A stretch of DNA of 64,000 nucleotides from Calliopsis andreniformis (Eukaryota; Arthropoda; Insecta; Hymenoptera; Andrenidae): assembly GCF_051401765.1 (NCBI RefSeq), contig NW_027480494.1, positions 2,170,001 through 2,234,000 on the forward strand, in the 5' to 3' direction. The translations under genes and the position numbers were made by a program. Shown here piece after piece: positions 26,521-41,068 of this stretch. Below the pieces are notes generated by a model. It saw only the letters and a list, made by a program, of their open reading frames with translations. It had not been told where the DNA came from and made no database searches. The number at the start of each line of letters is the position of its first letter. Position 1 is the stretch's first letter.

Positions 26521-29500
26521 GCCATAGCTGCCATAGGCATACCCATAGCAGCCGGAGCCAGAGCCACAGCAGCCGTAGACATAGCCATAGCCTTAGCATC
26601 CATAGCCATAATCATAGCCATAGCAGCCATAGCCATAGCCATAGCAGTCATAGCCATAGCCATAGCCATAACAGCCATAGCCATAGCAGCCATAGCCATA
26701 GCCATAGCCATAGCCATAGCAGACATAGGCATAGCCATACCCATAGCAGCCATAGCCATAGCCATAGCAGTCATAGCTATAGCCATTGCCATAGCAGCCA
26801 TAGCCATAGCCATAGCCATAGCAGCCATAGCCATAGCCTTAGCAGCCATAGCCATAGCCATACCCATAGCAGCCATAGCCATAGCTATAGCCGTCATAGC
26901 CATAGCCATTAACCATAGCAGCCATAGCCATAGCCATAGCCATAGCAGCCATAGCCATAGCAATAGCAGCCATAGCAATAGCCATAGCAGCCATAACCAC
27001 AGCCACAGCAGCCATAACCATAGCCATAGCAGCCATAGCCATAGCCATAGCAGCCAGACCCAGAGCCACAGCAGCCGTAGACATAGCCATAGCCTTGGCA
27101 GCCATAGACATAACCATAGCCATAGCAGCCATAGCCATAGCCATAGCAGCAATAGCCATGGCCATAGTAGCCAAAGCCATAGCCATAGCAGCCATATCCA
27201 TAGACATAGCCATAGCAGCCATAGCCATAGCCACAGCCATAGCCATTGCCATAGCAGCCATAGCCATAGCCATAGCAGCCATAGCCATAGGCATAGCAGC
27301 CATAGCCATAGCCATAGCAGCCATAGCCATAGCCATGACAGTCATAGCCATAGCCATAGCCATAACAGCCATAGCCATGGCAGCCATAGCCATAGCCATA
27401 GCCATAGTCATAGCAGCCATAGCCATAGCCAAAGCAGCCATAGCCATAGCCATAGCAGCCATAGCGATAGCCATAGCAGCCATAGGCATACCCATAGCTG
27501 CCGGAGCCAGAGCCACAGCAGCCGTAGACATAGCCATAGCCCTAGCAGCCATAGAAATATCCATAACTATAGCAGCCATAGCCATAGCCATAGCAGCCAC
27601 AGCCATGGCCACAGTAGCAAAAGCCATAGCCATAGCATCCATAGCCAAAGACATAGCCATAGCAGCCAGAGCCATAGCCATAGCCATAGCTATAGCAGAC
27701 ATAGCCATAGCCATAGCAGCCATAGCCACAGCCATAGCCATAGCAGCCGTATCCATAGCCGTAGCCATAGCAGCCGTATACACAGCCATAGTAGCCATAG
27801 CCATAGCCATAGCAGCCATAACCGTAGCCACAGCAGCCATAGCGATAGCCATAGCAGCCGTAGGCAGAGCCATAGCAGCCATAGCTATATCCATAGCAGG
27901 CACACACATAGCCACAGCCATAGCTGCCATAATCATAGCCATAGCCATAGCAGCCAATGCCATAGCCATAGCCATAGCAGCTGTAGCCATTGCCAAAGCG
28001 GCCATAGCCATAGCCACAGCAGCCTTAGCCATAGCCATAGCCATAGCAGACATAGCCATAGCCATAGCCGTAGCAGCCTTGGCCGTAGCCATAGTCATAG
28101 CAGACATAGCCATAGCCATAGCCATAGCAGCCATAGCCATAGCCATAGCAGCCGTAGCCATAGCAGCCGCAGCCATAGCCATAGCCATAGCAGCCATTGC
28201 CATAGCCATTGCAGCCATAACCACAGCCATAGCAGCCATAGCCATAGCCATAGCAGCCATAGGCATAGCCATAGCAGGCAGAGCCAGAGCCGCAGCAGCC
28301 GTAGACATAGCCATAGCCTTAGCAGCCATAGACATAACCATAGCCATAGCAGCAATAGCCATTGCCATAGCTGCCATGGCCATGGCCATAGTAGCCAAAG
28401 CCATAGCCATAGCAGCCATAGCCATAGACATAAACATAGCCATAGCAGCCATAGCCATAGCCATAGCCATAGCCATAGCCATAGCAGCCATAGCCATAGC
28501 CGTAGCAGCCATAGCCATACCCATAGCAGCCATAGCAGCCATAGCGATAGCCATAGCAGCCATAGGCATACCCATAGCAGCCGGAGCCAGAGCCACAGCA
28601 GCCGTAGACATAGCCATAGCCTTAGCATCCATAGCCATAACCATAGCCATAGCAGCCATAGCCATAGCCATAGCAGTCATAGCCATAGCCATAGCCATAA
28701 CAGCCATAGCCATAGCAGCCATAGCCATAGCCATAGCCATAGCCGTAGCAGCCATAGCCATAGCCATAGCTGCCATAGCCATAGCCATAGCAGCCATAGC
28801 CATAGCCAGAGCAGCCATAGCCAAAGCCATAGCAGCCATAGCCATAGCCATAGCAGACATAGGCATAGCCATACCCATAGCAGCCATAGCCATAGCCATA
28901 GCAGTCATAGCTATAGCCATTGCCATAGCCGCCATAGCCATAGCCATAGCCATAGCAGCCATAGCCATAGCCATAGCAGCCATAGCCATAGCCATACCCA
29001 TAGCAGCCATAGCCATAGCCATAGCCGTCATAGCCATAGCCATTAACCATAGCAGCCATAGCCATAGCCATAGCCATAGCAGCCACAGCCATAGCAATAG
29101 CAGCCATAGTAATAGCCATAGCAGCCATAACCACAGACACAGCAGCCATAGCCATAGCCATAGCAGCCATAGCCATAGCCATAGCAGCCAGACCCAGAGC
29201 CACAACAGCCGTAGACATAGCCATAGCCTTGGCAGCCATAGACATAACCATAGCCATAGCAGCCATAGCCATAGCCATAGCAGCAATAGCCATGGCCATA
29301 GTAGCCAAAGCCATAGCCATAGCAGCCATATCCATAGACATAGCCATAGCAGCCATAGCCATAGCCACAGCCATAGCCATTGCCATAGCAGCCATAGCGA
29401 TAGCCATAGCAGCCATAGGCATACCCATAGCTGCCGGAGCCAGAGCCACAGCAGCCGTAGACATAGCCATAGCCTTAGCAGCCATAGAAATATCCATAAC

Positions 29501-30600
29501 CATAGCAGCCATAGCCATAGCCATAGCAGCCACAGCCATGGCCATAGTAGCAAAAGCCATAGCCATAGCATCCATAGCCAAAGACATAGCCATAGCAGCC
29601 GGAGCCATAGCCATAGCCATAGCTATAGCAGCCATAGCCATAGCCATAGCAGCCATTGCCACAGCCATAGCCATAGCAGCCGTATCCATAGCCATAGCCA
29701 TAGCAGCCGTATCCACAGCCATAGTAGCCATAGCCATAGCCATAGCAGCCTTGGCCGTAGCCATAGTCATAGCAGACATAGCCATAGCCATAGCCATAGC
29801 AGCCATAGCCATAGCCATAGCAGCCGTAGCCATAGCAGCCGCAGCCATAGCCATAGCCATAGCAGCCATTGCCATAGCCATTGCAGCCATAACCACATCC
29901 ATAGCAGCCATAGCCATAGCCATAGCAGCCATAGCCATAGCCATAGCCGTCATAGCCATAGCCATTAACCATAGCAGCCATAGCCATAGCCATAGCCATA
30001 GCAGCCATAGCCATAGCAATAGCAGCCATAGCAATAGCCATAGCAGCCATAACCACAACCACAGCAGCCATAGCCATAGCCATAGCAGCCATAGCCATAG
30101 CCATAGCAGCCAGACCCAGAGCCACAGCAGCCGTAGACATAGCCATAGCCTTGGCAGCCATAGACATAACCATAGCCATAGCAGCCATAGCCATAGCCAT
30201 AGCAGCAATAGCCATGGCCATAGTAGCCAAAGCCATAGCCATAGCAGCCATAGCCATAGCCAGAGCAGCCATAGCCAAAGCCATAGCAGCCATAGCCATA
30301 GCCATAGCAGACATAGGCATAGCCATATCCATAGCAGCCATAGCCATAGCCATAGCAGTCATAGCCATAGCCATTGCCATAGCAGCCATAGCCATAGCCA
30401 TAGCCATAGCAACCATAGCCATTGCCATAGCAGCCATAGCCATAGCCATACCCATAGCAGCCATAGCCATAGCCATAGCCGTCATAGCCGTAGCCATTAA
30501 CCATAGCAGCCATAGCCATAGCCATAGCCATAGCAGCCATAGCCATAGCAATAGCAGCCATAGCAATAGCCATGGCAGCCATAACCACAGCCACAGCAGC
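26520..30600. repeat. ~4.1-kb block, member 2 of a three-copy family
   Basis: Matches 19711-23791 at 6,809 bp. The left junction near 26.5 kb joins it to the 24-26.5 kb type block. The right junction at 30600/30601 joins it to the 15.1-kb type block within a run of identical hexamers. Private changes include GGCACACAC near 27899 and ATAGTAATAGCC near 29108. Confidence 0.9.
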
Positions 30601-33600
30601 CATAGCCATAGCCTTAGCATCCATAGCCATAACCATAGCCATAGCAGCCATAGCCATAGCCATAGCAGTCGTAGCCATAGCCATAGCCATAACAGCCATA
30701 GCCATAGCAGCCATAGCCATAGCCATAGCCATAGCCGTAGCAGCCATAGCCATAGCCATAGCAGCCATAGCCATAGCCGTAGCAGCCATAGCCATACCCA
30801 TAGCAGCCATAGCAGCCATAGCGATAGCCATAGCAGCCATAGGCATACCCATAGCAGCCGGGCCAGAGCCTCAGCAGCCGTAGACATAGCCATAGCCTTA
30901 GCATCCATAGCCATAACCATAGCCATAGCAGCCATAGCCATAGCCATAGCAGTCGTAGCCATAGCCATAGCCATAACAGCCATAGCCATAGCAGCCATAG
31001 CCATAGCCATAGCCATAGCCGTAGCAGCCATAGCCATAGCCATAGCAGCCATAGCCATTGCCATAGCAGCCATAGCCATAGCCAGAGCAGCCATAGCCAA
31101 AGCCCTAGCAGCCATAGCCATACCCATAGCAGACATAGGCATAGCCATACCCATAGCAGCCATAGCCATAGCCATAGCAGTCATAGCTATAGCCATTGCC
31201 ATAGCAGCCATAGCCATAGCCATAGCCATAGCAGCCATAGCCATAGCCATAGCAGCCATAGCCATAGCCATACCCATAGCAGCCATAGCCATAGCCATAG
31301 CCGTCATAGCCATAGCCATTAACCATAGCAGCCATAGCCATAGCCATAGCCATAGCAGCCATAGCCATAGCAATAGCAGCCATAGCAATAGACATAGCAG
31401 CCATAACCACAGCCACAGCAGCCATAGCCATAGCCATAGCAGCCATAGCCATAGCCACAGCAGCCAGACACAGAGCCACAGCAGCCGTAGACATAGCCAT
31501 AGCCTTGGCAGCCATAGACATAACCATAGCAGCAATAGCCATGGCCATAGTAGCCAAAGCCATAGCCATAGCAGCCATATCCATAGACATAGCCATAGCA
31601 GCCATAGCCATAGCCACAGCCATAGCCATTGCCATAGCAGCCATAGCCATAGCCATAGCAGCCATAGCCATAGGCATAGCAGCCATAGCCATAGCCATAG
31701 CAGCCATAGCCATAGCCATAGCAGCCATAGCGATAGCCATAGCAGCCATAGGCATACCCATAGCTGCCGGAGCCAGAGCCACAGCAGCCGTAGACACAGC
31801 CATAGCCTTAGCAGCCATAGAAATATCCATAACCATAGCAGCCATAGCCATAGCCATAGCAGACACAGCCATGGCCATAGTAGCAAAAGCCATAGCCATA
31901 GCATCCATAGCCAAAGACATAGCCATAGCAGCCAGAGCCATAGCCATAGCCATAGCTATAGCAGCCATAGCCATAGCCATAGCAGCCATAGCCACAGCCA
32001 TAGCCATAGCAGCCTTGGCCGTAGCCATAGTCATAGCAGACATAGCCATAGCCATAGCCATAGCAGCCATAGCCATAGCCATAGCAGCCATAGCCATAGC
32101 CATAGCAGCCGTAGCCATAGCAGCCGCAGCCATAGCCATAGCCATAGCAGCCATAGCCATAGCCATAGCAGCCATAGCCATAGCCATAGCAGCCGTAGCC
32201 ATAGCAGCCGCAGCCATAGCCATAGCCATAGCAGCCATTGCCATAGCCATTGCAGCAATAACCACAGCCATAGCAGCCATAGCCATAGCCATAGCAGCCA
32301 TAGGCATAGCCATAGCAGCCAGAGCCAGAGCCGCAGCAGCCGTAGACATAGCCATAGCCTTAGCAGCCATAGACATAACCATAGCCATAGCAGCAATAGC
32401 CATTGCCATAGCTGCCATGGCCATGGCCATGGTAGCCAAAGCCATAGCCATAGCAGCCATAGCCATAGACATAGACATAGCCATAGCAGCCATAGCCATA
32501 GCCATAGCCATAGACATAGCAATAGCAGCCATAGCAATAGCCATAGCAGCCATAACCACAGCCACAGCAGCCATAGCCATAGCCATAGCAGCCATAGCCA
32601 TAGCCATAGCAGCCAGACCCAGAGCCACAGCAGCCGTAGACATAGCCATAGCCTTGGCAGCCATAGACATAACCATAGCCATAGCAGCCATAGCCATAGC
32701 CATAGCAGCAATAGCCATGGCCATAGTAGCCAAAGTCATAGCCATAGCAGCCATATCCATAGACATAGCCATAGCAGCCATAGCCATAGCCACAGCCATA
32801 GCCATTGCCATAGCAGCCATAGCCATAGCCATAGCAACCATAGCCATAGCCATAGCAGCCATAGCCATAGCCATGGCAGTCATAGCCATAGCCATAGCCA
32901 TAACAGCCATAGCCATAGCCGTAGCAGCCATAGCCATAGCCATAGCAGCCATAGCGATAGCCATAGCAGACATAGGCATACCCATAGCTGCCGGAGCCAG
33001 AGCCACAGCAGCCGTAGACATAGCCATAGCCTTAGCAGCCATAGAAATATCCATAACCATAGCAGCCATAGCCATAGACATAGACATAGCCATAGCAGCC
33101 ATAGCCATAGCCATAGCCATAGCCATAGCCATAGCAGCCATAGCCATAGCCGTAGCAGCCACAGCCATACCCATAGCAGCCATAGCAGCCATAGCGATAG
33201 CCATAGCTGCCATAGGCATACCCATAGCAGCCGGAGCCAGAGCCACAGCAGCCGTAGACATAGCCATAGCCTTAGCATCCATAGCCATAATCATAGCCAT
33301 AGCAGCCATAGCCATAGCCATAGCAGTCATAGCCATAGCCATAGCCATAACAGCCATAGCCATAGCAGCCATAGCCATAGCCATAGCCATAGCCATAGCA
33401 GACATAGGCATAGCCATACCCATAGCAGCCATAGCCATAGCCATAGCAGTCATAGCTATAGCCATTGCCATAGCAGCCATAGCCATAGCCATAGCCATAG
33501 CAGCCATAGCCATAGCCTTAGCAGCCATAGCCATAGCCATACCCATAGCAGCCATAGCCATAGCCATAGCCGTCATAGCCATAGCCATTAACCATAGCAG

Positions 33601-35938
33601 CCATAGCCATAGCCATAGCCACAGCAGCCATAGCCATAGCAATAGCAGCCATAGCAATAGCCATAGCAGCCATAACCACAGCCACAGCAGCCATAACCAT
33701 AGCCATAGCAGCCATAGCCATAGCCATAGCAGCCAGACCCAGAGCCACAGCAGCCGTAGACATAGCCATAGCCTTAGCAGCCATAGAAATATCCATAACC
33801 ATAGCAGCCATAGCCATAGCCATAGCAGACACAGCCATGGCCATAGTAGCAAAAGCCATAGCCATAGCATCCATAGCCAAAGACATAGCCATAGCAGCCA
33901 GAGCCATAGCCATAGCCATAGCTATAGCAGCCATAGCCATAGCCATAGCAGCCATAGCCACAGGCATAGCCATAGCAGCCTTGGCCGTAGCCATAGTCAT
34001 AGCAGACATAGCCATAGCCATAGCCATAGCAGCCATAGCCATAGCCATAGCAGCCATAGCCATAGCCATAGCAGCCGTAGCCATAGCCATAGCAGCCATA
34101 GCCATAGCCATAGCAGCCATTGCCATAGCCATTGCAGCAATAGCCACAGCCATAGCAGCCATAGCCATAGCCATAGCAGCCATAGGCATAGCCATAGCAG
34201 CCAGAGCCAGAGCCGCAGCAGCCGTAGACATAGCCATAGCCTTAGCAGCCATAGACATAACCATAGCCATAGCAGCAATAGCCATTGCCATAGCTGCCAT
34301 GGCCATGGCCATAGTAGCCAAAGCCATAGCCATAGCAGCCATAGCCATAGACATAGACATAGCCATAGCAGCCATAGCCATAGCCATAGCCATAGACATA
34401 GCAATAGCAGCCATAGCAATAGCCATAGCAGCCATAACCACAGCCACAGCAGCCATAGCCATAGCCATAGCAGCCATAGCCATAGCCATAGCAGCCAGAC
34501 CCAGAGCCACAGCAGCCGTAGACATAGCCATAGCCTTGGCAGCCATAGACATAACCATAGCCATAGCAGCCATAGCCATAGCCATAGCAGCAATAGCCAT
34601 GGCCATAGTAGCCAAAGCCATAGCCATAGCAGCCATATCCATAGACATAGCCATAGCAGCCATAGCCATAGCCACAGCCATAGCCATTGCCATAGCAGCC
34701 ATAGCCATAGCCATAGCAGCCATAGCCATAGCCATAGCAGCCATAGCCATAGCCATGGCAGTCATAGCCATAGCCATAGCCATAACAGCCATAGCCATGG
34801 CAGCCATAGCCATAGCCATAGCCATAGTCATAGCAGCCATAGCCATAGCCATAGGAGCCATAGCCATAGCCATAGCAGCCATAGCGATAGCCATAGCAGA
34901 CATAGGCATACCCATAGCTGCCGGAGCCAGAGCCACAGCAGCCGTAGACATAGCCATAGCCTTAGCAGCCATAGAAATATCCATAACCATAGCAGCCATA
35001 GCCATAGACATAGACATAGCCATAGCAGCCATAGCCATAGCCATAGCCATAGCCATAGCCATAGCAGCCATAGCCATAGCCGTAGCAGCCACAGCCATAC
35101 CCATAGCAGCCATAGCAGCCATAGCGATAGCCATAGCTGCCATAGGCATACCCATAGCAGCCGGAGCCAGAGCCACAGCAGCCGTAGACATAGCCATAGC
35201 CTTAGCATCCATAGCCATAATCATAGCCATAGCAGCCATAGCCATAGCCATAGCAGTCATAGCCATAGCCATAGCCATAACAGCCATAGCCATAGCAGCC
35301 ATAGCCATAGCCATAGCCATAGCCATAGCAGACATAGGCATAGCCATACCCATAGCAGCCATAGCCATAGCCATAGCAGTCATAGCTATAGCCATTGCCA
35401 TAGCAGCCATAGCCATAGCCATAGCCATAGCAGCCATAGCCATAGCCTTAGCAGCCATAGCCATAGCCATACCCATAGCAGCCATAGCCATAGCCATAGC
35501 CGTCATAGTCATAGCCATTAACCATAGCAGCCATAGCCATAGCCATAGCCATAGCAGCCATAGCCATAGCAATAGCAGCCATAGCAATAGCCATAGCAGC
35601 CATAACCACAGCCACAGCAGCCATAACCATAGCCATAGCAGCCATAGCCATAGCCATAGCAGCCAGACCCAGAGCCACAGCAGCCGTAGACATAGCCATA
35701 GCCTTGGCAGCCATAGACATAACCATAGCCATAGCAGCCATAGCCATAGCCATAGCAGCAATAGCCATGGCCATAGTAGCCAAAGCCATAGCCATAGCAG
35801 CCATATCCATAGACATAGCCATAGCAGCCATAGCCATAGCCACAGCCATAGCCATTGCCATAGCAGCCATAGCCATAGCCATAGCAGCCATAGCCATAGG
35901 CATAGCAGCCATAGCCATAGCCATAGCAGCCATAGCCA
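30601..35938. repeat. Long duplicated segment, copy 2 (partner at 15.1-20.5 kb)
   Basis: Partner of 15141-20520. It lacks a stretch of a little over 100 bp near 31.7 kb that contains the GGCAGTC and CATGGCAGCC variants. It keeps a stretch near 32.5 kb (CAATAGCAGCC and CAGACCCAGAGCC boxes) that the first copy has lost. At 34.08 kb it reads GTAGCCATAGCC where the partner reads GTAGCCATAGCAGCCGCAGCC. Near 35.94 kb it changes into sequence of the type found at 45.8 kb. Confidence 0.85.
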
Positions 35939-36069
35939 TAGCCACGGCAGTCATAGCCATAGCCATAGCCATAACAGCCATAGCCATGGCAGCCATAGCC
36001 ATAGCCATAGCCATAGTCATAGCAGCCATAGCCATAGCCATAGCAGCCATAGCCATAGCCATAGCAGCC

Positions 36070-38590
36070 ATAGCGATAGCCATAGCAGCCATAGGCATAC
36101 CCATAGCTGCCGGAGCCAGAGCCACAGCAGCCGTAGACATAGCCATAGCCTTAGCAGCCATAGAAATATCCATAACCATAGCAGCCATAGCCATAGCCAT
36201 AGCAGCCACAGCCATGGCCATAGTAGCAAATGCCATAGCCATAGCATCCATAGCCAAAGACATAGCTATAGCAGCCAGAGCCATAGCCATAGCCATAGCT
36301 ATAGCAGCCATAGCCATAGCCATAGCAGCCATAGCCACAGCCATAGCCATAGCAGCCGTATCCATAGCCATAGCCATAGCAGCCGTATCCACAGCCATAG
36401 TAGCCATAGCCATAGCAGCCATAACCGTAGCCATAGCAGCCATAGCGATAGCCATAGCAGCCGTAGGCAGAGCCATAGCAGCCATAGCTGTATCCATAGC
36501 AGACACACACATAGCCACAGCCATAGCAGCCATAATCATAGCCATAGCCATAGCAGCCAATGCCATAGCCATAGCCATAGCAGCTGTAGCCATTGCCAAA
36601 GCGGCCATAGCCATAGCCACAGCAGCCTTAGCCATAGCCATAGCCATAGCAGACATAGCCATAGCCATAGCCATAGCAGCCTTGGCCGTAGCCATAGTCA
36701 TAGCAGACATAGCCATAGCCATAGACATAGCAGCCATAGCCATAGCCATAGCAGCCATAGCAGCCATAGCGATAGCCATAGCAGCCATAGGCATACCCAT
36801 AGCAGCCGGAGCCAGAGCCACAGCAGCCGTAGACATAGCCATAGCCTTAGCATTCATAGCCATAACCATAGCCATATCAGCCATAGCCATAGCCATAGCA
36901 GCCATAGCCATAGCCAGAGCAGCCATAGCCAAAGCCATAGCAGCCATAGCCATAGCCATAGCAGACATAGGCATAGCCATACCCATAGCAGCCATAGCCA
37001 TAGCCATAGCAGTCATAGCTATAGCCATTGCCATAGCAGCCATAGCCATAGCCATAGCCATAGCAGCCATAGCCATAGCCATAGCAGCCATAGCCATAGC
37101 CATACCCATAGCAGCCATAGCCATAGCCATTGCCGTCATAGCCATAGCCATTAACAATAGCAGCCATAGCCATAGCCATAGCCATAGCAGCCATAGCCAT
37201 AGCAATAGCAGCCATAGCAATAGCCATAGCAGCCATAACCACAGCCACAGCAGCCATAGCCATAGCCATAGCAGCCATAGCCATAGCCATAGCAGCCAGA
37301 CCCAGAGCCACAGCAGCCGTAGACATAGCCATAGCCTTGGCAGCCATAGACATACCCATAGCCATAGCAGCCATAGCCATAACCATAGCAGCAATAGCCA
37401 TGGCCATAGTAGCCAAAGCCATAGCCATAGCAGCCATATCCATAGACATAGCCATAGCAGCCATAGCCATAGCCACAGCCATAGCCATTGCCATAGCAGC
37501 CATAGCGATAGCCATAGCAGCCATAGGCATACCCATAGCTGCCGGAGCCAGAGCCACAGCAGCCGTAGACATAGCCATAGCCTTAGCAGCCATAGAAATA
37601 TCCATAACCATAGCAGACATAGCCATAGCCATAGCAGCCACAGCCATGGCCATAGTAGCAAAAGCCATAGCCATAGCATCCATAGCCAAAGACATAGCCA
37701 TAGCAGCCAGAGCCATAGCCATAGCCATAGCTATAGCAGCCATAGCCATAGCCATAGCAGCCATAGCCACAGCCATAGCCATAGCAGCCGTATCCATAGC
37801 CATAGCCATAGCAGCCGTATCCACAGCCATAGTAGCCATAGCCATAGCCATAGCAGCCATAACCGTAGCCATAGCAGCCATAGCGATAGCCATAGCAGCC
37901 GTAGGCAGAGCCATAGCAGCCATAGCTGTATCCATAGCAGACACACACATAGCCACAGCCATAGCAGCCATAATCATAGCCATAGCCATAGCAGCCAATG
38001 CCATAGCCATAGCCATAGCAGCTGTAGCCATTGCCAAAGCGGCCATAGCCATAGCCACAGCAGCCCTAGCCATAGCCATAGCCATAGCAGACATAGCCAT
38101 AGCCATAGCCATAGCAGCCTTGGCCGTAGCCATAGTCATAGCAGACATAGCCATAGCCATAGCCATAGCAGCCATAGCCATAGCCATAGCAGCCGTAGCC
38201 ATAGCAGCCGCAGCCATAGCCATAGCCATAGCAGCCATTGCCATAGCCATTGCAGCCATAACCACAGCCATAGCAGCCATAGCCATAGCCATAGCAGCCA
38301 TAGGCATAGCCATAGCAGTCAGAGCCAGAGCCGCAGCAGCCGTAGACATAGCCATAGCCTTAGCAGACATAGACATAACCATAGCCATAGCAGCAATAGC
38401 CATTGCCATAGCTGCCATGGCCATGGCCATAGTAGCCAAAGCCATAGCCATAGCAGCCATAGCCATAGACATAGACATAGCCATAGCAGCCATAGCCATA
38501 GCCATAGCCATAGCCATGGCCATAGCAGCCATAGCCATTGCCGTAGCAGCCATAGCCATACCCATAGCAGCCATAGCAGCCATAGCGATA
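36070..38590. repeat. ~2.5-kb block, member 2 of a second three-copy family
   Basis: Matches 24000-26520 at a constant 12,070 bp, including the AAATGCC, CATTCATAGCC and TTAACAATAG variants. Its right neighbour differs (CAGCC in place of CTGCC near 38599), so the two copies have different right junctions. Confidence 0.88.
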
Positions 38591-39446
38591 GCCATAGCAG
38601 CCATAGGCATACCCATAGCAGCCGGAGCCAGAGCCACAGCAGCCGTAGACATAGCCACAGCCTTAGCATCCATAGACATAACCATAGCCATAGCAGCCAT
38701 AGCCATAGCCATAGCAGTCATAGCCATAGCCATAGCCATAACAGCCATAGCCATAGCAGCCATAGCCATAGCCATAGCCATAGCCGTAGCAGCCATAGCC
38801 ATAGCCATAGCAGCCATAGCCATAGCCATAGCAGCCATAGCCATAGCCAGAGCAGCCATAGCCAAAGCCATAGCAGCCATAGCCATAGCCATAGCAGACA
38901 TAGGCATAGCCATACCCATAGCAGCCATAGCCATAGCCATAGCAGTCATAGCTATAGCCATTGCCATAGCAGCCATAGCCATAGCCATAGCCATAGCAGC
39001 CATAGCCATAGCCATAGCAGCCATAGCCATAGCCATACCCATAGCAGCCATAGCCATAGCCATAGCCGTCATAGCCATAGCCATTAACCATAGCAGCCAT
39101 AGCCATAGCCATAGCCATAGCAGCCATAGCCATAGCAATAGCAGCCATAGCAATAGCCATAGCAGCCATAACCACAGCCACAGCAGCCATAGCCATAGCC
39201 ATAGCAGCCATAGCCATAGCCATAGCAGCCAGACCCAGAGCCACAGCAGCCGTAGACATAGCCATAGCCTTGGCAGCCATAGACATAACCATAGCCATAG
39301 CAGCCATAGCCATAGCCATAGCAGCAATAGCCATGGCCATAGTAGCCAAAGCCATAGCCATAGCAGCCATATCCATAGACATAGCCATAGCAGCCATAGC
39401 CATAGCCACAGCCATAGCCATTGCCATAGCAGCCATGGCCATAGCC

Positions 39447-40257
39447 ATAGCAGCCATAGCCATAGCCATAGCAGCCATAGCCATAGCCATGGCAGTCATA
39501 GCCATAGCCATAGCCATAACAGCCATAGCCATGGCAGCCATAGCCATAGCCATAGCCATAGTCATAGCAGCCATAGCCATAGCCATAGCAGCCATAGCCA
39601 TAGCCATAGCAGCCATAGCGATAGCCATAGCAGCCATAGGCATACCCATAGCTGCCGGAGCCAGAGCCACAGCAGCCGTAGACATAGCCATAGCCTTAGC
39701 AGCCATAGAAATATCCATAACCATAGCAGCCATAGCCATAGACATAGACATAGCCATAGCAGCCATAGCCATAGCCATAGCCATAGCCATAGCCATAGCA
39801 GCCATAGCCATAGCCGTAGCAGCCATAGCCATACCCATAGCAGCCATAGCAGCCATAGCGATAGCCATAGCTGCCATAGGCATACCCATAGCAGCCGGAG
39901 CCAGAGCCACAGCAGCCGTAGACATAGCCATAGCCTTAGCATCCATAGCCATAATCATAGCCATAGCAGCCATAGCCATAGCCATAGCAGTCATAGCCAT
40001 AGCCATAGCCATAACAGCCATAGCCATAGCAGCCATAGCCATAGCCATAGCCATAGCCATAGCAGACATAGGCATAGCCATACCCATAGCAGCCATAGCC
40101 ATAGCCATAGCAGTCATAGCTATAGCCATTGCCATAGCAGCCATAGCCATAGCCATAGCCATAGCAGCCATAGCCATAGCCTTAGCAGCCATAGCCATAG
40201 CCATACCCATAGCAGCCATAGCCATAGCCATAGCCGTCATAGCCATAGCCATTAACC
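39447..40257. repeat. 811-bp tandem duplication, copy 1
   Basis: The TTAACC box at the right edge recurs 811 bp further on (stop triplets ending at 40255 and 41066). So do the TGCCGGAGCCAGAGCC, CAGAAATATCC-type and CAGCCGGAGCC boxes. 811 leaves a remainder of one when divided by three, as expected for a unit holding one +1 shift. Confidence 0.88.
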
Positions 40258-41068
40258 ATAGCAGCCATAGCCATAGCCATAGCAGCCATAGCCATAGCCA
40301 TGGCAGTCATAGCCATAGCCATAGCCATAACAGCCATAGCCATGGCAGCCATAGCCATAGCCATAGCCATAGTCATAGCAGCCATAGCCATAGCCATAGC
40401 AGCCATAGCCATAGCCATAGCAGCCATAGCGATAGCCATAGCAGACATAGGCATACCCATAGCTGCCGGAGCCAGAGCCACAGCAGCCGTAGACATAGCC
40501 ATAGCCTTAGCAGCCATAGAAATATCCATAACCATAGCAGCCATAGCCATAGACATAGACATAGCCATAGCAGCCATAGCCATAGCCATAGCCATAGCCA
40601 TAGCCATAGCAGCCATAGCCATAGCCGTAGCAGCCATAGCCATACCCATAGCAGCCATAGCAGCCATAGCGATAGCCATAGCTGCCATAGGCATACCCAT
40701 AGCAGCCGGAGCCAGAGCCACAGCAGCCGTAGACATAGCCATAGCCTTAGCATCCATAGCCATAATCATAGCCATAGCAGCCATAGCCATAGCCATAGCA
40801 GTCATAGCCATAGCCATAGCCATAACAGCCATAGCCATAGCAGCCATAGCCATAGCCATAGCCATAGCCATAGCAGACATAGGCATAGCCATACCCATAG
40901 CAGCCATAGCCATAGCCATAGCAGTCATAGCTATAGCCATTGCCATAGCAGCCATAGCCATAGCCATAGCCATAGCAGCCATAGCCATAGCCTTAGCAGC
41001 CATAGCCATAGCCATACCCATAGCAGCCATAGCCATAGCCATAGCCGTCATAGCCATAGCCATTAACC
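40258..41068. repeat. 811-bp tandem duplication, copy 2
   Basis: Direct tandem partner of 39447-40257. One diagnostic difference is GCAGACATAGGC near 40441 where copy 1 has GCAGCCATAGGC. The right part of this copy continues into the 41-44.5 kb block. Confidence 0.88.
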